A stretch of DNA of 64,000 nt, from NCBI RefSeq assembly GCF_007004765.1, contig NZ_VIKR01000004.1, positions 124,001 through 188,000 of the forward strand, read 5' to 3'. Source of the DNA: Aliikangiella marina. Lineage in GTDB: Bacteria > Pseudomonadota > Gammaproteobacteria > Enterobacterales > Kangiellaceae. The notes beneath the pieces were generated by a model. The model saw nothing but the letters and a program-made list of their open reading frames with translations, was not told the origin of the DNA and ran no database searches. Of the stretch, positions 46,300 through 55,733 are shown in pieces (position 1 is the stretch's first letter; the number at the start of each line of letters is the position of its first letter). The position numbers and the translations under genes were made by a program.

Positions 46300-47148
46300 A
46301 TGAAAAGGATTATAGTTAGCGGACGATCGGGGTCCGGTAAAACAGTCGCGTTGCGGGCATTAGAGGATCAAGGCTTCTATTGTGTTGATAACATCCCGAT
46401 TAAACTGATTCCCGCGCTTCTCGAGCAAATTGATACTCACTACCCTGGCTTAGCGATTGGCGTGGATGCCCGCAATGTCACTCACACAGTGGAAGAGTTC
46501 GATAAACTCATCCAACAAATTACTGCAAGTAAGCTCGACTTGGATGTCATATTTATCGACGCAAATGATGCCACTTTGCTCAAGCGATTTAGTGAGACAA
46601 GACGTCGTCACCCGCTCACTTCTGAGGGATTGTCGCTCGCCGAAGCTATTCAAAAAGAAAAACAAAGACTCGAACCCGTCACTCGCTATGCACAACTGGT
46701 GATTGATACCACCTCCAAGTCACCACATGAATTGTGTCAAGTTATCATGCAACGCGTACTTGGCGATGAATCGTCACACCTCAGTTTGTTGTTTACTTCA
46801 TTTGGATTCAAAAATGGGGCACCTAACGATGCTGACTTTGTCTTTGATGCCCGTTGCCTGCCAAATCCTTACTGGGAGGAAAGCCTTCGTCCTTTCACCG
46901 GTAAAGATCAACCCATTGTTGAATATCTAGAATCGCAACCTCATGCGCAAGAGTTTTACTGGCAACTGAAAATATTTTTGCAAACTTGGATTCCAAGGTT
47001 CGAAGAGGACAATCGCAACTATTTAACCGTTGCTATCGGCTGCACCGGCGGACAGCATCGGTCGGTTTACCTTGCCGAAAAACTAGCGGCCAACTTCAAA
47101 CAGCTCTATCCAAATACTCAAATTCGACATCGCGAGATGTCCACTTAA
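46300..47148 (+). CDS. rapZ: RNase adapter protein RapZ
   Basis: The 282-residue nucleotide-binding protein has Walker A GRSGSGKT at residues 8-15, FIDANDATLLKRFSETRRRHPL, and the C-terminal TVAIGCTGGQHRSVYLAEKLA. In enterobacteria RapZ presents sRNA GlmZ to RNase E to control glucosamine-6-phosphate synthesis. No glmZ-like RNA was recognised in this window. Confidence 0.95.
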   Translation: MKRIIVSGRSGSGKTVALRALEDQGFYCVDNIPIKLIPALLEQIDTHYPGLAIGVDARNVTHTVEEFDKLIQQITASKLDLDVIFIDANDATLLKRFSETRRRHPLTSEGLSLAEAIQKEKQRLEPVTRYAQLVIDTTSKSPHELCQVIMQRVLGDESSHLSLLFTSFGFKNGAPNDADFVFDARCLPNPYWEESLRPFTGKDQPIVEYLESQPHAQEFYWQLKIFLQTWIPRFEEDNRNYLTVAIGCTGGQHRSVYLAEKLAANFKQLYPNTQIRHREMST

Positions 47149-47155
47149 ACCCAGC

Positions 47156-47419
47156 ATGGGCAGCTTTCTCTGCGAAGTCACAAACCAAAAAGGAATGCAC
47201 GCAAGAGCAGCTGCGAAAATTGTCGCCTTGGTCGATCAATATGAATGTGAGGTGACACTGACTCATCAAGGTAGAAGTGCGCCTGGGAATAGCCTCATCA
47301 AACTACTCACGCTTAATGCGCCAAAAGGTTCAGTTATCAAGGTTGAATGCTATGGGGCCGATGCGGCAGAATTTAGTCTCGCAATTAAAGATTTGTTCAA
47401 CCAAGGATTTGGTGAGTAG
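47156..47419 (+). CDS. ptsO: Phosphocarrier protein NPr
   Basis: The 87-residue HPr-fold protein carries the phospho-accepting His15 in GMHARAA and Ser46 in GNSLIKLL. It relays phosphate from EI-Ntr to PtsN. It begins seven bases after the rapZ stop and is the last gene of the cluster. Confidence 0.94.
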   Translation: MGSFLCEVTNQKGMHARAAAKIVALVDQYECEVTLTHQGRSAPGNSLIKLLTLNAPKGSVIKVECYGADAAEFSLAIKDLFNQGFGE

Positions 47420-47436
47420 GCCTTTATGCAACCCAA

Positions 47437-48159
47437 CTAAAGCGCTTCCCAGTACCTTCCGTCTCTGGGCATAAAAAAATTATCTCCATCAAGCGAAATA
47501 ACAATCCGTTCAGCTCTGCCGATAACTTCATCTCTTGGTACCATCCCAATAACTCTAGAGTCAGCACTATTATCGCGATTATCTCCCATGACCCAAAAAT
47601 AACCCTGTGGAATTTCTACTTCGGGAAAACTATCGGGCGAACCAAAGTCACGCCGATTGATTCGAATAAAGTATGGTTTAGTCGCCGTCGCATTGGATTC
47701 TGCAACTGTATGGTTTTGGTCATAATCACCACTCGGCCGAGATTCACTATAGTAGGCCGCGTCTTGACGATCATTTAAAAACTCATCGAAGAGTTGGTGG
47801 GATTCAACCGCTTGGATTCCAACTGGCTTGCCGTTAATAAAAAGCCGGTTATTGAGCATTGCGACCTTGTCACCTGGAACGCCAACGACACGCTTTATCA
47901 GCCTATCCCCCGCTTGCGCTGATTGAAATACAATTACATCGCCTGGCAATGGCTCTGCGTGATGATTTAGATTGATATCGCTAAAAGGTACTTTGACGTC
48001 ATAAGCCAGTTTATTGACCCAAACTCTGTCACCTATCAAAACATTTGGCTGCATGGAGCCGGAGGGAACATGGTACCAATCGGCAACCGCGGTTCGAAAG
48101 AACAACAGCAAGAATATGCCAACAATAAACCCTTTGTTATTTTGCCAAAACTTTTTCAA
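47437..48159 (-). CDS. lepB: Signal peptidase I
   Basis: The 240-residue membrane protease has a single N-terminal helix, the nucleophile Ser35 in PSGSMQP and the general base Lys89 in GDRLIKRVVG, then YFWVMGDNRDNSADSR, the box D/E motif. It removes signal peptides from exported proteins. It is a short form with one helix ahead of the Ser, and it lies outside the usual lepA-lepB-rnc context, so it may be a second copy. Confidence 0.92.
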   Translation of the reverse strand: MKKFWQNNKGFIVGIFLLLFFRTAVADWYHVPSGSMQPNVLIGDRVWVNKLAYDVKVPFSDINLNHHAEPLPGDVIVFQSAQAGDRLIKRVVGVPGDKVAMLNNRLFINGKPVGIQAVESHQLFDEFLNDRQDAAYYSESRPSGDYDQNHTVAESNATATKPYFIRINRRDFGSPDSFPEVEIPQGYFWVMGDNRDNSADSRVIGMVPRDEVIGRAERIVISLDGDNFFMPRDGRYWEAL

Positions 48160-48319
48160 TTGAATTTCAACCTAAAATCAAACGCATTCGGATTATGCTA
48201 AACATTTAGACTCATTAGCCAGTGAAAGTTCTCACTGTTTATATTTCCTTACAGCTTTAAATATCGTGCAAAAAATTGTGCTTAACGATCACTTGAGTCA
48301 CCTGGAGCAGAATCTTAAC

Positions 48320-49225
48320 TTAAAGCAGAGCGGCGGATTCTTGACGAACAGTTTCTAACAACCAATCAGTAAACGCTTTTATCTTGGGTCTTTCCGCAGA
48401 TTCGTCAGGGCATACGATATCGTAGGAAAAGTCACTTTCCATCGTCAGTTCAAATGGTCTGACTAAGCGCCCTGCTTGAACTTCAGCTTGCGATAATACA
48501 AGGTGCCCCATTGCAATACCTTGTCCATAAATTGCCGCTTGTTGAACCATCGAGGTGTGGCTGAATACCGGCCCCTGATTAAGATTAATCCCTTTGACGC
48601 CAGCAAGCCTCAACCAGCGTCGCCAATCATCTGTTGTCCCATCATGCAATAAGGTATGAAATTTGAGATCCTCCGGTTTTTCAAGCGGACCGCCTCCATC
48701 TTGTAGCAGCTGAGGCGAACACAATGGCGTCAATCGCTCGCTCAATAAAGTAACCGAGTGCATTCCAGGGTAATCACCCGTATCGTAATATATAGCAATG
48801 TCGACATCTTCTCGGACAAAATCAACTGTTTCGTCACTGGCTTTCAAACGTACTTCGATATCTGGATAAAGCTGTTTAAATTTAGATAACCGGGGGACGA
48901 GCCATACCGTCGCAAAAGTCGGAACGACACTGACCGTGAGCGCCCCAGTCGCCCGATTAGCTTTAAGCTCGTCGGTTGCCGCAGTCAAAATTTCAAATAT
49001 ATCGCGAATCTTAGGCCAATAATTTTGCCCTTCATCTGTCAACAGCAATTGGCGGTTTCTTCGGATAAATAATTGAACCCCAAGAAAGTCTTCAAGCGAT
49101 TTAATTTGATGACTGACTGCTGCTTGGGTTACAAATAGCTCATCGGCTGCACGAGTAAAACTAAGGTGCCGGGCCGCGGCTTCAAAGGCTCTCAAGCTTT
49201 TTAAGGGAGGCAGTCTTCTTGCCAT
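48320..49225 (-). CDS. GcvA-like LysR family regulator
   Basis: The 301-residue protein has a LysR winged helix (LPPLKSLRAFEAAARHLSFTRAADELFVTQAAVSHQIKSLED) and a periplasmic-binding-type effector domain with DFVREDVDIAIYYDTGDYPGM. The wording matches the GcvA subgroup that controls glycine cleavage and other amino-acid genes. The start at 49225 matches the family (MARRLPPLKSL). No gcv genes are adjacent; its target may be ctlX or the RNAs upstream. Confidence 0.88.
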   Translation of the reverse strand: MARRLPPLKSLRAFEAAARHLSFTRAADELFVTQAAVSHQIKSLEDFLGVQLFIRRNRQLLLTDEGQNYWPKIRDIFEILTAATDELKANRATGALTVSVVPTFATVWLVPRLSKFKQLYPDIEVRLKASDETVDFVREDVDIAIYYDTGDYPGMHSVTLLSERLTPLCSPQLLQDGGGPLEKPEDLKFHTLLHDGTTDDWRRWLRLAGVKGINLNQGPVFSHTSMVQQAAIYGQGIAMGHLVLSQAEVQAGRLVRPFELTMESDFSYDIVCPDESAERPKIKAFTDWLLETVRQESAALL

Positions 49226-49454
49226 ATTTCTACCTAAAATCTCATTGGTTAAATTACGAACAGACATTCGGATTAGTTTTTTTTATGCGAGACATTATAA
49301 ACGATCGTTTGAAAACCCACAATCAACTCCGTATAGTTCGCCCCGTGTTCAACGAGCACCACTGTAAAGACTTTGATTGATAGTGCTGATTGGCCATTCG
49401 CAAAGACTTTCAGCTTGGCCTAACCGCCAAGCGGTTAAACAGTAAATTTTTCCA

Positions 49455-49622
49455 GTACGCAGGACAGTTTGCAATTGCAAACTAGACTAATAGCTTCGGT
49501 CACGATCGCAGCACCCTCACAAGGGATTAGTCATGGATTTAAGGATACGCAATCGGTGTATTCCGCTTATCAGGACAGTCTGCCCTTGATTGATAAGCAC
49601 AGGTTTTGAAAAACCTTTTTTG
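49455..49622 (+). ncRNA. Candidate structured small RNA with GGA motifs (Csr/Rsm-sponge-like)
   Basis: Dense local pairing: perfect palindrome AGTTTGCAATTGCAAACT at 49466-49483; GACTAAT (49485-49491) with ATTAGTC (49526-49532); GCTTATCA (49565-49572) with TGATAAGC (49591-49598). The end is a hairpin AGGTTT / AAACCT followed by six T (49601-49622), a plus-strand terminator. Five GGA motifs lie between 49462 and 49575, two inside AGGACAG, as in RNAs that titrate CsrA/RsmA. There is no open frame. The 5' end and promoter are not defined, and the family is not recognised. Confidence 0.5.
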
Positions 49623-49660
49623 AGAGTTGTTTTTTTATTTTTTCTGTCCCAACAGAGTTT

Positions 49661-49752
49661 ATTAGTGGATGCTGTGACCTCCTACCCTTTTTGGTCCTAT
49701 TTATTCACAGCAAATTACTAGTAAGGCCTGCATTTGCAGGCCTTTTTTTTTG
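49661..49752 (+). ncRNA. Second structured element with strong terminator upstream of ctlX
   Basis: GCTGTGA (49671-49677) pairs with TCACAGC (49705-49711), flanked by TAGT and ACTA. Then AAGGCCTGC (49723-49731) pairs with GCAGGCCTT (49736-49744), followed by a run of nine T. The terminator ends 70 bases before the ctlX ATG. It is either the 3' end of a small RNA or a ctlX leader attenuator. Confidence 0.55.
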
Positions 49753-49821
49753 CGTCAAAAGAGCGATAATAGCACCTATCTCCTAACGATAAAGAATTAT
49801 TGCAATCCCGGGCCGCAAACA

Positions 49822-50775
49822 ATGCAAGATATCCGTCAACAACAATTGACTCATGCGATCGTCATGGTTCGTCCAATCGACTTTGGTTTCAATGAACAAA
49901 CGGGGCAGGACAATGAGTTCCAACACAGACCAAAAGAAGACGAAAAACTCATTCAAGTTCTCGCTCTTCGAGAGTTTGATGCAATGGTAGAACAAATCGA
50001 AAGTCACAAAATTGATGTTACGGTACTCGGTAAAAATCATACTTCCACTAAACTCCCTGACGCAGTCTTCCCGAATAACTGGTTTTCAACTCGAGCCGAT
50101 GGCAGTTTGATCATTTACCCCATGAAAACCCCCAATCGACAAGCCGAAGTTCAGGTTGAACAGTTAGTCAATCAATTGTCGGAAAAACAATTTGAAATCA
50201 AACAGCTGGTCGATCTTCGCCAGACTTATCAAAACGGCCAAGCACTCGAGGGCACTGGCAGTCTGATTTTCCATCATCCAACTGGGCAACTCTTCGCCGC
50301 AGTTTCTGAGCGTTGCGAATTTTCAGCTTTGAGAGACTTTGCCACTACACAAGGGTACCGGCTCCAATGGTTTGAAACACGAAGCTCTCATGGTAAACCC
50401 ATTTATCATACTAACGTGTTAATGAGTTGTGGCGAAGATTTTGCGGTAATTGCGAAAGATGTGCTACTCGCCAATGACCAGTCACAATCAGCGATCAATG
50501 CGCTCGCAGAAACAACGCGTGACTTAATTATGATTAGTGAAGAGCAAATGAGTAACAATTTTTGTGGCAACATTATTCAATTAAAAAACCGCAATGACAG
50601 TCCCTGCATTGTTATGTCTACTTCGGCTTTAAACGGGTTTACCCAAAAACAGCTTGGTATTTTAGAGAAACACGGAGATATTGTTGCTTGTGATATCCCC
50701 ACCATCGAGCATATTGGAGGCGGCAGTGCAAGGTGTATGATAGCGGAGAATTTTTTACCTAATTCTCCTCAGTGA
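49822..50775 (+). CDS. ctlX: Citrulline/arginine-type amidinohydrolase CtlX-like
   Basis: The 317-residue protein belongs to the guanidino-group-modifying superfamily: FPNNWFSTRADGS, ALEGTGSLIFHHP, HTNVLMSCGEDFAVI and the C-terminal nucleophile region GGGSARCMIAE, with the catalytic Cys. CtlX-type enzymes hydrolyse citrulline or related ureido/guanidino compounds. The ATG at 49822 lies after a terminator; the longer frame starts inside the terminator's T-run and is rejected. Confidence 0.88.
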   Translation: MQDIRQQQLTHAIVMVRPIDFGFNEQTGQDNEFQHRPKEDEKLIQVLALREFDAMVEQIESHKIDVTVLGKNHTSTKLPDAVFPNNWFSTRADGSLIIYPMKTPNRQAEVQVEQLVNQLSEKQFEIKQLVDLRQTYQNGQALEGTGSLIFHHPTGQLFAAVSERCEFSALRDFATTQGYRLQWFETRSSHGKPIYHTNVLMSCGEDFAVIAKDVLLANDQSQSAINALAETTRDLIMISEEQMSNNFCGNIIQLKNRNDSPCIVMSTSALNGFTQKQLGILEKHGDIVACDIPTIEHIGGGSARCMIAENFLPNSPQ

Positions 50776-50865
50776 GATTTTTATCTATAAAAACTTGTTA
50801 TTTATCAGCAAGCTGGCACATTTAGGTCTAAGCTTAAAGCACAAGAAGTTGATCTAAACAGCGAA

Positions 50866-52566
50866 ATGACCCTACCCGTATTAGCCGGCTATAAAATTAA
50901 TAATGCGCTCGCAAGTGGTGGAATGGCAAAAATTTATGATGCCGTTCAGATCTCGCTAAATCGGCCTGTTGCAATTAAATTTCTGAGTAAGCAGCTTTTA
51001 TCTCATTCGGAAGCCAAAGAGCTTTTCGAAAGAGAGTCGCTGATTATTGCGCAGCTTCACCATCCGAACATTGTTCAAATTTATGACAAAGGTATAAGCG
51101 AAGACTCCCAACCCTTCTTTGTGATGGAAAAAATAATTGGGATCGACCTAGCTTTAATGCTCAGTGATGGCGAGTTACCTATCAACAAGAAATTTGATAT
51201 CGCGATCCAGATATGTAAAGGATTAGCCTACGCACACAAAAATGGTGTGATTCATCGTGATATTAAGCCTTCAAACATCATTATTGATCAACATGGCGAT
51301 GCAAAAATCTTAGACTTTGGCATTGCATTTGTCGGCGACGAAGACGCTTCTTCCGAAAGTCCCACGACCGTTGTTGGAACCGCTGGCTATGTCGCACCAG
51401 AGCAACACGATAATTACAACAAAGCTACGGTCGCCAGTGATATCTATTCAGTTGGTGTAGTGTTTTTTGATTTGTTCGGCTTACCAACCTCAGACACCAA
51501 TAAAGTTAACCCCGATAGGCTTAAAGAATTAAAATCTAAATCACTCGTCGCATTAATCAATAAGTGCTGCAGTCACAACCCAGCCGATCGCTTCGAGTCA
51601 CTCACAGAAGTCAGAGACGAGTTGCTGAGAATTTCTCAAGGTAGTCACTTGGGTCAGACCAATATAAAAGCTGCCGCGAGTGAAACTAAAGATCTCTCTT
51701 CCAGCTTTAACTTACTCGATGTACTCAGTCGCTCCAACAACAAGCGGGTTTACTTATTCCAGAAAAAAAGTAACAAGCAACTATTAATTATCCGCCGATT
51801 GATGGGTGAGGTTTCGGGACTCAAAGAAGCCAAACTATTAACTAGCTTAAAACACCCCAATATCGCAAACATTTTTGCTGCAGCTCAAGCAAACGACAAT
51901 GCAACGATTATTTCAGAATACCTCTCTGGAGGAAGTCTAGCGGCTCAGTTAATTCAAGACTTCGATGAGAACCACTTTCTTGAGATAGCGATTAAAATTG
52001 CTTCAGCAATCGACTTTGCTCATCAAAATAATCTTCTCCACGGAAACCTATTACCCAACAACATTATTTTTGATGATAAACAAAATCCAAAAATCTGTGA
52101 TTTTGGCGTTAAACATGACACCAATGATCAACCTGAACTTGCTAAAACCTATTTGCCTCCCGGTGATAAGAAAATCACTGAACAATATGATATCTATTGT
52201 TTGGGCGCGATCTTTCATCATATGTTGTTTGGCGTACCGCCGAGTATTCCGCTTCCACCGACAGCGCCAAAAGTGTCGTTTCGTCTTGAGAAGCTTGTTG
52301 ACCATATGCTCGCCATTGATCCACAGCATCGAATTCAATCCGCACAAGAAGTCTATGTTGAGTTGCTACGCATATATAACGCTGATGTCAACCGAGCAAA
52401 ACGCTCAAAAATGGGTGAAGGGAGAGATGAGGATTTACCCATCGCAAGTAAACGCAAAAAAGTGCGCAAAGTAAAATCAGGCGATGACAGTCTTTGGCTT
52501 TATGGGGCACTTGGAATAGCAATCGGAGTGATAATACTCCTGGTCATCCTATTGATATTCAAATAG
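50866..52566 (+). CDS. Serine/threonine protein kinase with second, pseudokinase domain and C-terminal membrane anchor
   Basis: The 566-residue protein has an active-looking kinase domain at about 1-265: Gly-loop ASGGMAKIY, Lys38 (VAIKF), HRDIKPSN (Asp132) and DFG (Asp150). A second kinase-like domain covers about 285-500, but the Lys is replaced (LLIIRR), and the catalytic loop reads HGNLLPNN (392-399) where HRD is expected, so it is probably a pseudokinase that retains a CDFG motif. A membrane helix closes the chain (YGALGIAIGVIILLVILLIF). It faces a triple-FHA protein, a natural phospho-Thr reader. Cytoplasmic kinase tethered at the inner membrane is inferred. Confidence 0.9.
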   Translation: MTLPVLAGYKINNALASGGMAKIYDAVQISLNRPVAIKFLSKQLLSHSEAKELFERESLIIAQLHHPNIVQIYDKGISEDSQPFFVMEKIIGIDLALMLSDGELPINKKFDIAIQICKGLAYAHKNGVIHRDIKPSNIIIDQHGDAKILDFGIAFVGDEDASSESPTTVVGTAGYVAPEQHDNYNKATVASDIYSVGVVFFDLFGLPTSDTNKVNPDRLKELKSKSLVALINKCCSHNPADRFESLTEVRDELLRISQGSHLGQTNIKAAASETKDLSSSFNLLDVLSRSNNKRVYLFQKKSNKQLLIIRRLMGEVSGLKEAKLLTSLKHPNIANIFAAAQANDNATIISEYLSGGSLAAQLIQDFDENHFLEIAIKIASAIDFAHQNNLLHGNLLPNNIIFDDKQNPKICDFGVKHDTNDQPELAKTYLPPGDKKITEQYDIYCLGAIFHHMLFGVPPSIPLPPTAPKVSFRLEKLVDHMLAIDPQHRIQSAQEVYVELLRIYNADVNRAKRSKMGEGRDEDLPIASKRKKVRKVKSGDDSLWLYGALGIAIGVIILLVILLIFK

Positions 52567-52686
52567 GTCAAACGTATTGGCTTAAAGACTCATGCAGAAA
52601 CACACCGAGTTGGTTTTTAACCCTCCGCAATGAGAAATGAGCTTAAACAAGACTCACTTCACAACTCGCCCTTAGATAAACACCGT

Positions 52687-53847
52687 CTAGATTAGTCCTA
52701 AGAAAAACGCCGCGCCTGCTGCAATCGCCGCAACCAGGATCACGCCAATAATTAGTCCCGTTGGCGATGATTTTTCTTGCACAGCAGTACCATAACTAAG
52801 CGGTTGGTCACCCACTGATTGAAATTTCAATCGAGTACCACCGACGATTATTTCATCGCCATCTTGGAGTACTGCCCGCGACTGCATCTTTTCATTAATC
52901 AAAAGACCATCTGAAGCACCATCATTTTTCACTTCCCAACCAATGTCTGTCTCATTTAAATAGACATGTCGCGCAGAAACACTCTTTTCACTGCGAGACA
53001 AATGGTGGCCGAGCATGCGAGACAAATGAGTATGCACATTAGTGATTTCAAATACTTTTCCCTGAACATCAGTAGACAACCCATGGAAAAATACTCTCTG
53101 CGAAGCGAGCTCTTGCTGCATTCTGCCAGTTGCTACTTTGGAGGCAGACTTCTTTTCTTTTTTGGCTTTCTTTTCGCGAACAATAGTTCTTGGTTTTGAG
53201 TCAACCTTGGTCACAGGGCCAACAACGCTAAATAAAAACTCGTCGAGCCGAACTTGATCTCCGTTGCGTAGCTCACAAGACTTAACTCGCTCGTCGTTAA
53301 CGTAGGTCCCATTGGATGAGTTCATATCTTCGATATAAAGCTTGTCTTTTCTTATCGCGACCTGGGCGTGTTGCCGAGAAATATAACCAAGCGGAAGTAC
53401 AATATCGTTTTTGTCTTCTCGTCCAATCGTGAACCCGCTAGCGAGAGAAAAATATTGTCCGTCCAGAGGCGGCGACATCGCTTTAAACATCCACGGACTC
53501 ACACTTGGGCGGATTACTGTGGCTTGGTCATTGTGGCTTGGAATATTCTCTGGACGCTCCTTAAGCGGATCCATGATTTCCAATTCACAGGTTCCGAGGC
53601 GAATGATATCCCAAGCCTCGAGTATATGTTCTTTTACAACCGGGACTTCATTGATAAATACACTTCTTTGAGGACTGACATTACGGAGTAATATTTCGTT
53701 TTGCGAAATATCTAACTCGACGTGAGTTGGGTCAACACCCGTTTCGTCAACAACTATATCGCAACTCGGATCGGAGCCAATTTTTAACGTAGAGTCCACC
53801 AACCATAAAGCCGGCTTTCTTCGATCCTTGAATTGGATTTTAAGCAT
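52687..53847 (-). CDS. Triple FHA-domain protein, C-terminally membrane-anchored
   Basis: The 386-residue protein contains three FHA-like domains: about 20-90 (LKIGSDPSCDIVV..VDPTHVEL), 125-200 (FTIGREDKNDIVLPLGYISRQHAQV..SSNGTYVND) and 275-350 (RSEKSVSARHVYL..SDGLLINEKM). A basic linker (KKAKKEKKSASK) lies between the second and third. The middle domain has the full phospho-Thr-binding set (GR, S-R-H, S-N-G); the first lacks the Arg and Asn pattern. A membrane helix ends the chain (GLIIGVILVAAIAAGAAFFLG). It converges on the kinase gene and is the likely partner. Confidence 0.9.
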   Translation of the reverse strand: MLKIQFKDRRKPALWLVDSTLKIGSDPSCDIVVDETGVDPTHVELDISQNEILLRNVSPQRSVFINEVPVVKEHILEAWDIIRLGTCELEIMDPLKERPENIPSHNDQATVIRPSVSPWMFKAMSPPLDGQYFSLASGFTIGREDKNDIVLPLGYISRQHAQVAIRKDKLYIEDMNSSNGTYVNDERVKSCELRNGDQVRLDEFLFSVVGPVTKVDSKPRTIVREKKAKKEKKSASKVATGRMQQELASQRVFFHGLSTDVQGKVFEITNVHTHLSRMLGHHLSRSEKSVSARHVYLNETDIGWEVKNDGASDGLLINEKMQSRAVLQDGDEIIVGGTRLKFQSVGDQPLSYGTAVQEKSSPTGLIIGVILVAAIAAGAAFFLGLI

Positions 53848-54578
53848 CGCTATTGCAATCCTCTTTATTCTAATTATCTAATTTAGTTGAAAATATTCGC
53901 TATATGATAGCGGTATCTGTTTCGATTAAAAATAGTTTTCTTCAATTTATCTAAAAAAAGGTCAAACCACTATGACTTTAGTCGTTTTAAGGCCTTATTT
54001 GTTACAAATTTCTTTAAAAATCAATTAGTTCCAGTGCTAGTCCGCTAAATATGAACAATTTACCTAAAAAATAGGTACTCATAGTGATGGCACTAAATGG
54101 CTCAAAGCTTGCCGAATGAACCAAAGTAACCCACACCAAACATTGGCAATCAACAAACTGCAATAACTCAAACGGGAAAATGTCGTTTGGCTATATAGTC
54201 GTCATATTGGCGAAGTTGAGCTTTTTATCAACGCTCAAAAAACTAACAAGCAAGACTCAAAAAGCCGTTCACTGTTAAGTCGCAAGAAAGAGTCCCCGTC
54301 CCAGGTCTTGGCGCCTGCCTCAAAAGCCTTGGCTATTGCTGTCTTTTTAACTTCGTTTTATTACCTTGAAGATTATTTATTTAATGTTGCAAAAGCAATC
54401 ATAAATAACGCTAAATAATGGCGTTATGACGAGATCCCCTTATCTTGTAGTGGTTTTATCAACGGAAATAGCGATTTTTGAGCGACGCTATCCCCCTCAG
54501 AAATCAAAGAATGCGCTGCTTAGGACAAATAATTAGAATGAGCTATTTAAGGCTAAACATTGTCTTGGATTGACTCGC
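53848..54578. other. Long intergenic region, 731 bp, no convincing gene
   Basis: The largest unexplained gap in the window. It contains a short inverted repeat ATAACGC / GCGTTAT at 54405-54427 with a nine-base loop. A 36-codon frame from about 54426 lacks a ribosome site and family features. It could be decayed coding DNA or hold promoters for the FHA gene; I cannot support more. Confidence 0.5.
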
Positions 54579-54764
54579 TCATTCCTGGTCGGGTATTTCG
54601 GTAGGACTGGACGTCGGGGACTTGATTCGGTCAGCTTTGCGCAAGGCATCACGCAGAACATATTCAATTTGAGCATTGACGCTACGCAACTCATCATCAG
54701 CCCAACGCTGCATCGCGTCAAGAACCTCTTGATTAATTCTTAATGGAAAAGCTTTTTTAGCCAC
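54579..54764 (-). CDS. Arc-like ribbon-helix-helix DNA-binding protein
   Basis: The 61-residue protein starts AKKAFPLRINQEVLDAMQRWADDELRSVNAQIEYVLRDALRKA, the Arc/MetJ ribbon-helix-helix pattern, in which the FPLRIN strand inserts into the DNA major groove. A short Pro/Ser tail follows. It lies 70 bases downstream of the SPFH gene across a minus-strand terminator. A palindromic site upstream of the SPFH gene is a plausible target. Confidence 0.85.
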   Translation of the reverse strand: MAKKAFPLRINQEVLDAMQRWADDELRSVNAQIEYVLRDALRKADRIKSPTSSPTEIPDQE

Positions 54765-54790
54765 TTAAAATCACCTCAAACGATAAGCAG

Positions 54791-54825
54791 AAAAAAGCTG
54801 AGTTTAATCTGTTTCAACTCAGCTT
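54791..54825 (-). terminator. Terminator between the SPFH and RHH genes
   Basis: On the minus strand AAGCTGAGTT and AACTCAGCTT form a perfect ten-pair stem followed by a T-run (the A-run at 54791-54796). It would reduce read-through from the SPFH gene into the RHH gene. Confidence 0.75.
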
Positions 54826-54834
54826 AAGGGGTGT

Positions 54835-55698
54835 TTAATAAAGGCTTCCAGCATTAACGATTGGCTGCGCAGAGTCATCACTACATAATACGACTAATAA
54901 ATTGCTCACCATCGCAGCGCGTCGCTCAGAGTCTAAATCGACAACTTCTCTTTCGGCTAGTTGATGAAGCGCCATTTCAACCATACCGACTGCCCCCTCT
55001 ACTACCTTTTTGCGCGCTGCAATAATCGCCATTGCTTGTTGGCGACGTAGCATTGCATTCGCTATCTCCGGCGCATAGGCTAAATGACTAATTTTAGACT
55101 CAATTACTCTAACGCCAGCTTTGTCCAATCTCGCTTGCACCTCATCTTTAAGTGCATCAGAGATTTCGATGGGATTACTGCGTAGTGCAATAGTTTCTCC
55201 TTCATGATTGTCATAGGCGTAGCTAGTCGCCAAATTTCTCAAGGCAGCCTCGCTTTGGATGGAGACAAAGTCTTCGTAATCATCGACTTGGAATACAGCC
55301 TCAGCAGTATCTACAACTTCCCATACAATCACTGCCGCAATTTCGATTGGATTACCGTTTTTATCGTTAACTTTTAACTTACCACTTTCGAAGTTTCTTA
55401 CTCGAAGCGACACACGAAGCTTTGAATAAAAAGGATTTGCCCACCTTAAGCCTGGCTCATGCACGGTACCCACATATTTACCAAACAATTGTAAAACTCG
55501 CCCTTCTTTTGGGTTCACCATAAAGAACCCAAACCAACAAATAAATATAACTAGCACTAGAAGGCCACTGAGTATTGCGCCAACCGGTCCCGTTTTCGCT
55601 AGGTTGACCATCAATAAAATACTGGCAACCTGCGCGATAAATAAAACCAGCAAAAACATAATCCCGTTAGGCGCTTTTATCACTTTTTCTTGAATCAT
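54835..55698 (-). CDS. SPFH/band 7 domain membrane protein
   Basis: The 287-residue protein has two N-terminal hydrophobic segments ([21 protein letters not shown] and [22 protein letters not shown]) then the SPFH domain: [67 protein letters not shown], and a coiled-coil tail with [22 protein letters not shown]. Stomatin-like proteins form membrane rafts or cages. It is upstream of a RHH gene, a pairing I recall from related bacteria but cannot verify here. AAGGAGAAC before the ATG supports the start. Confidence 0.9.
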   Translation of the reverse strand: MIQEKVIKAPNGIMFLLVLFIAQVASILLMVNLAKTGPVGAILSGLLVLVIFICWFGFFMVNPKEGRVLQLFGKYVGTVHEPGLRWANPFYSKLRVSLRVRNFESGKLKVNDKNGNPIEIAAVIVWEVVDTAEAVFQVDDYEDFVSIQSEAALRNLATSYAYDNHEGETIALRSNPIEISDALKDEVQARLDKAGVRVIESKISHLAYAPEIANAMLRRQQAMAIIAARKKVVEGAVGMVEMALHQLAEREVVDLDSERRAAMVSNLLVVLCSDDSAQPIVNAGSLY

Positions 55699-55733
55699 AT
55701 TGTTCTCCTTATAAGAACCCCAAATTTCTATTT

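Noticed and set aside
49400-49760. 6S RNA or SRP RNA identity for the structured region
   Set aside because: The expected conserved strands of those RNAs are not present, and the hairpin layout with internal terminators differs.
54426-54536. 36-codon open frame in the 731-bp gap
   Set aside because: No Shine-Dalgarno sequence, no recognisable motif and too short to support.
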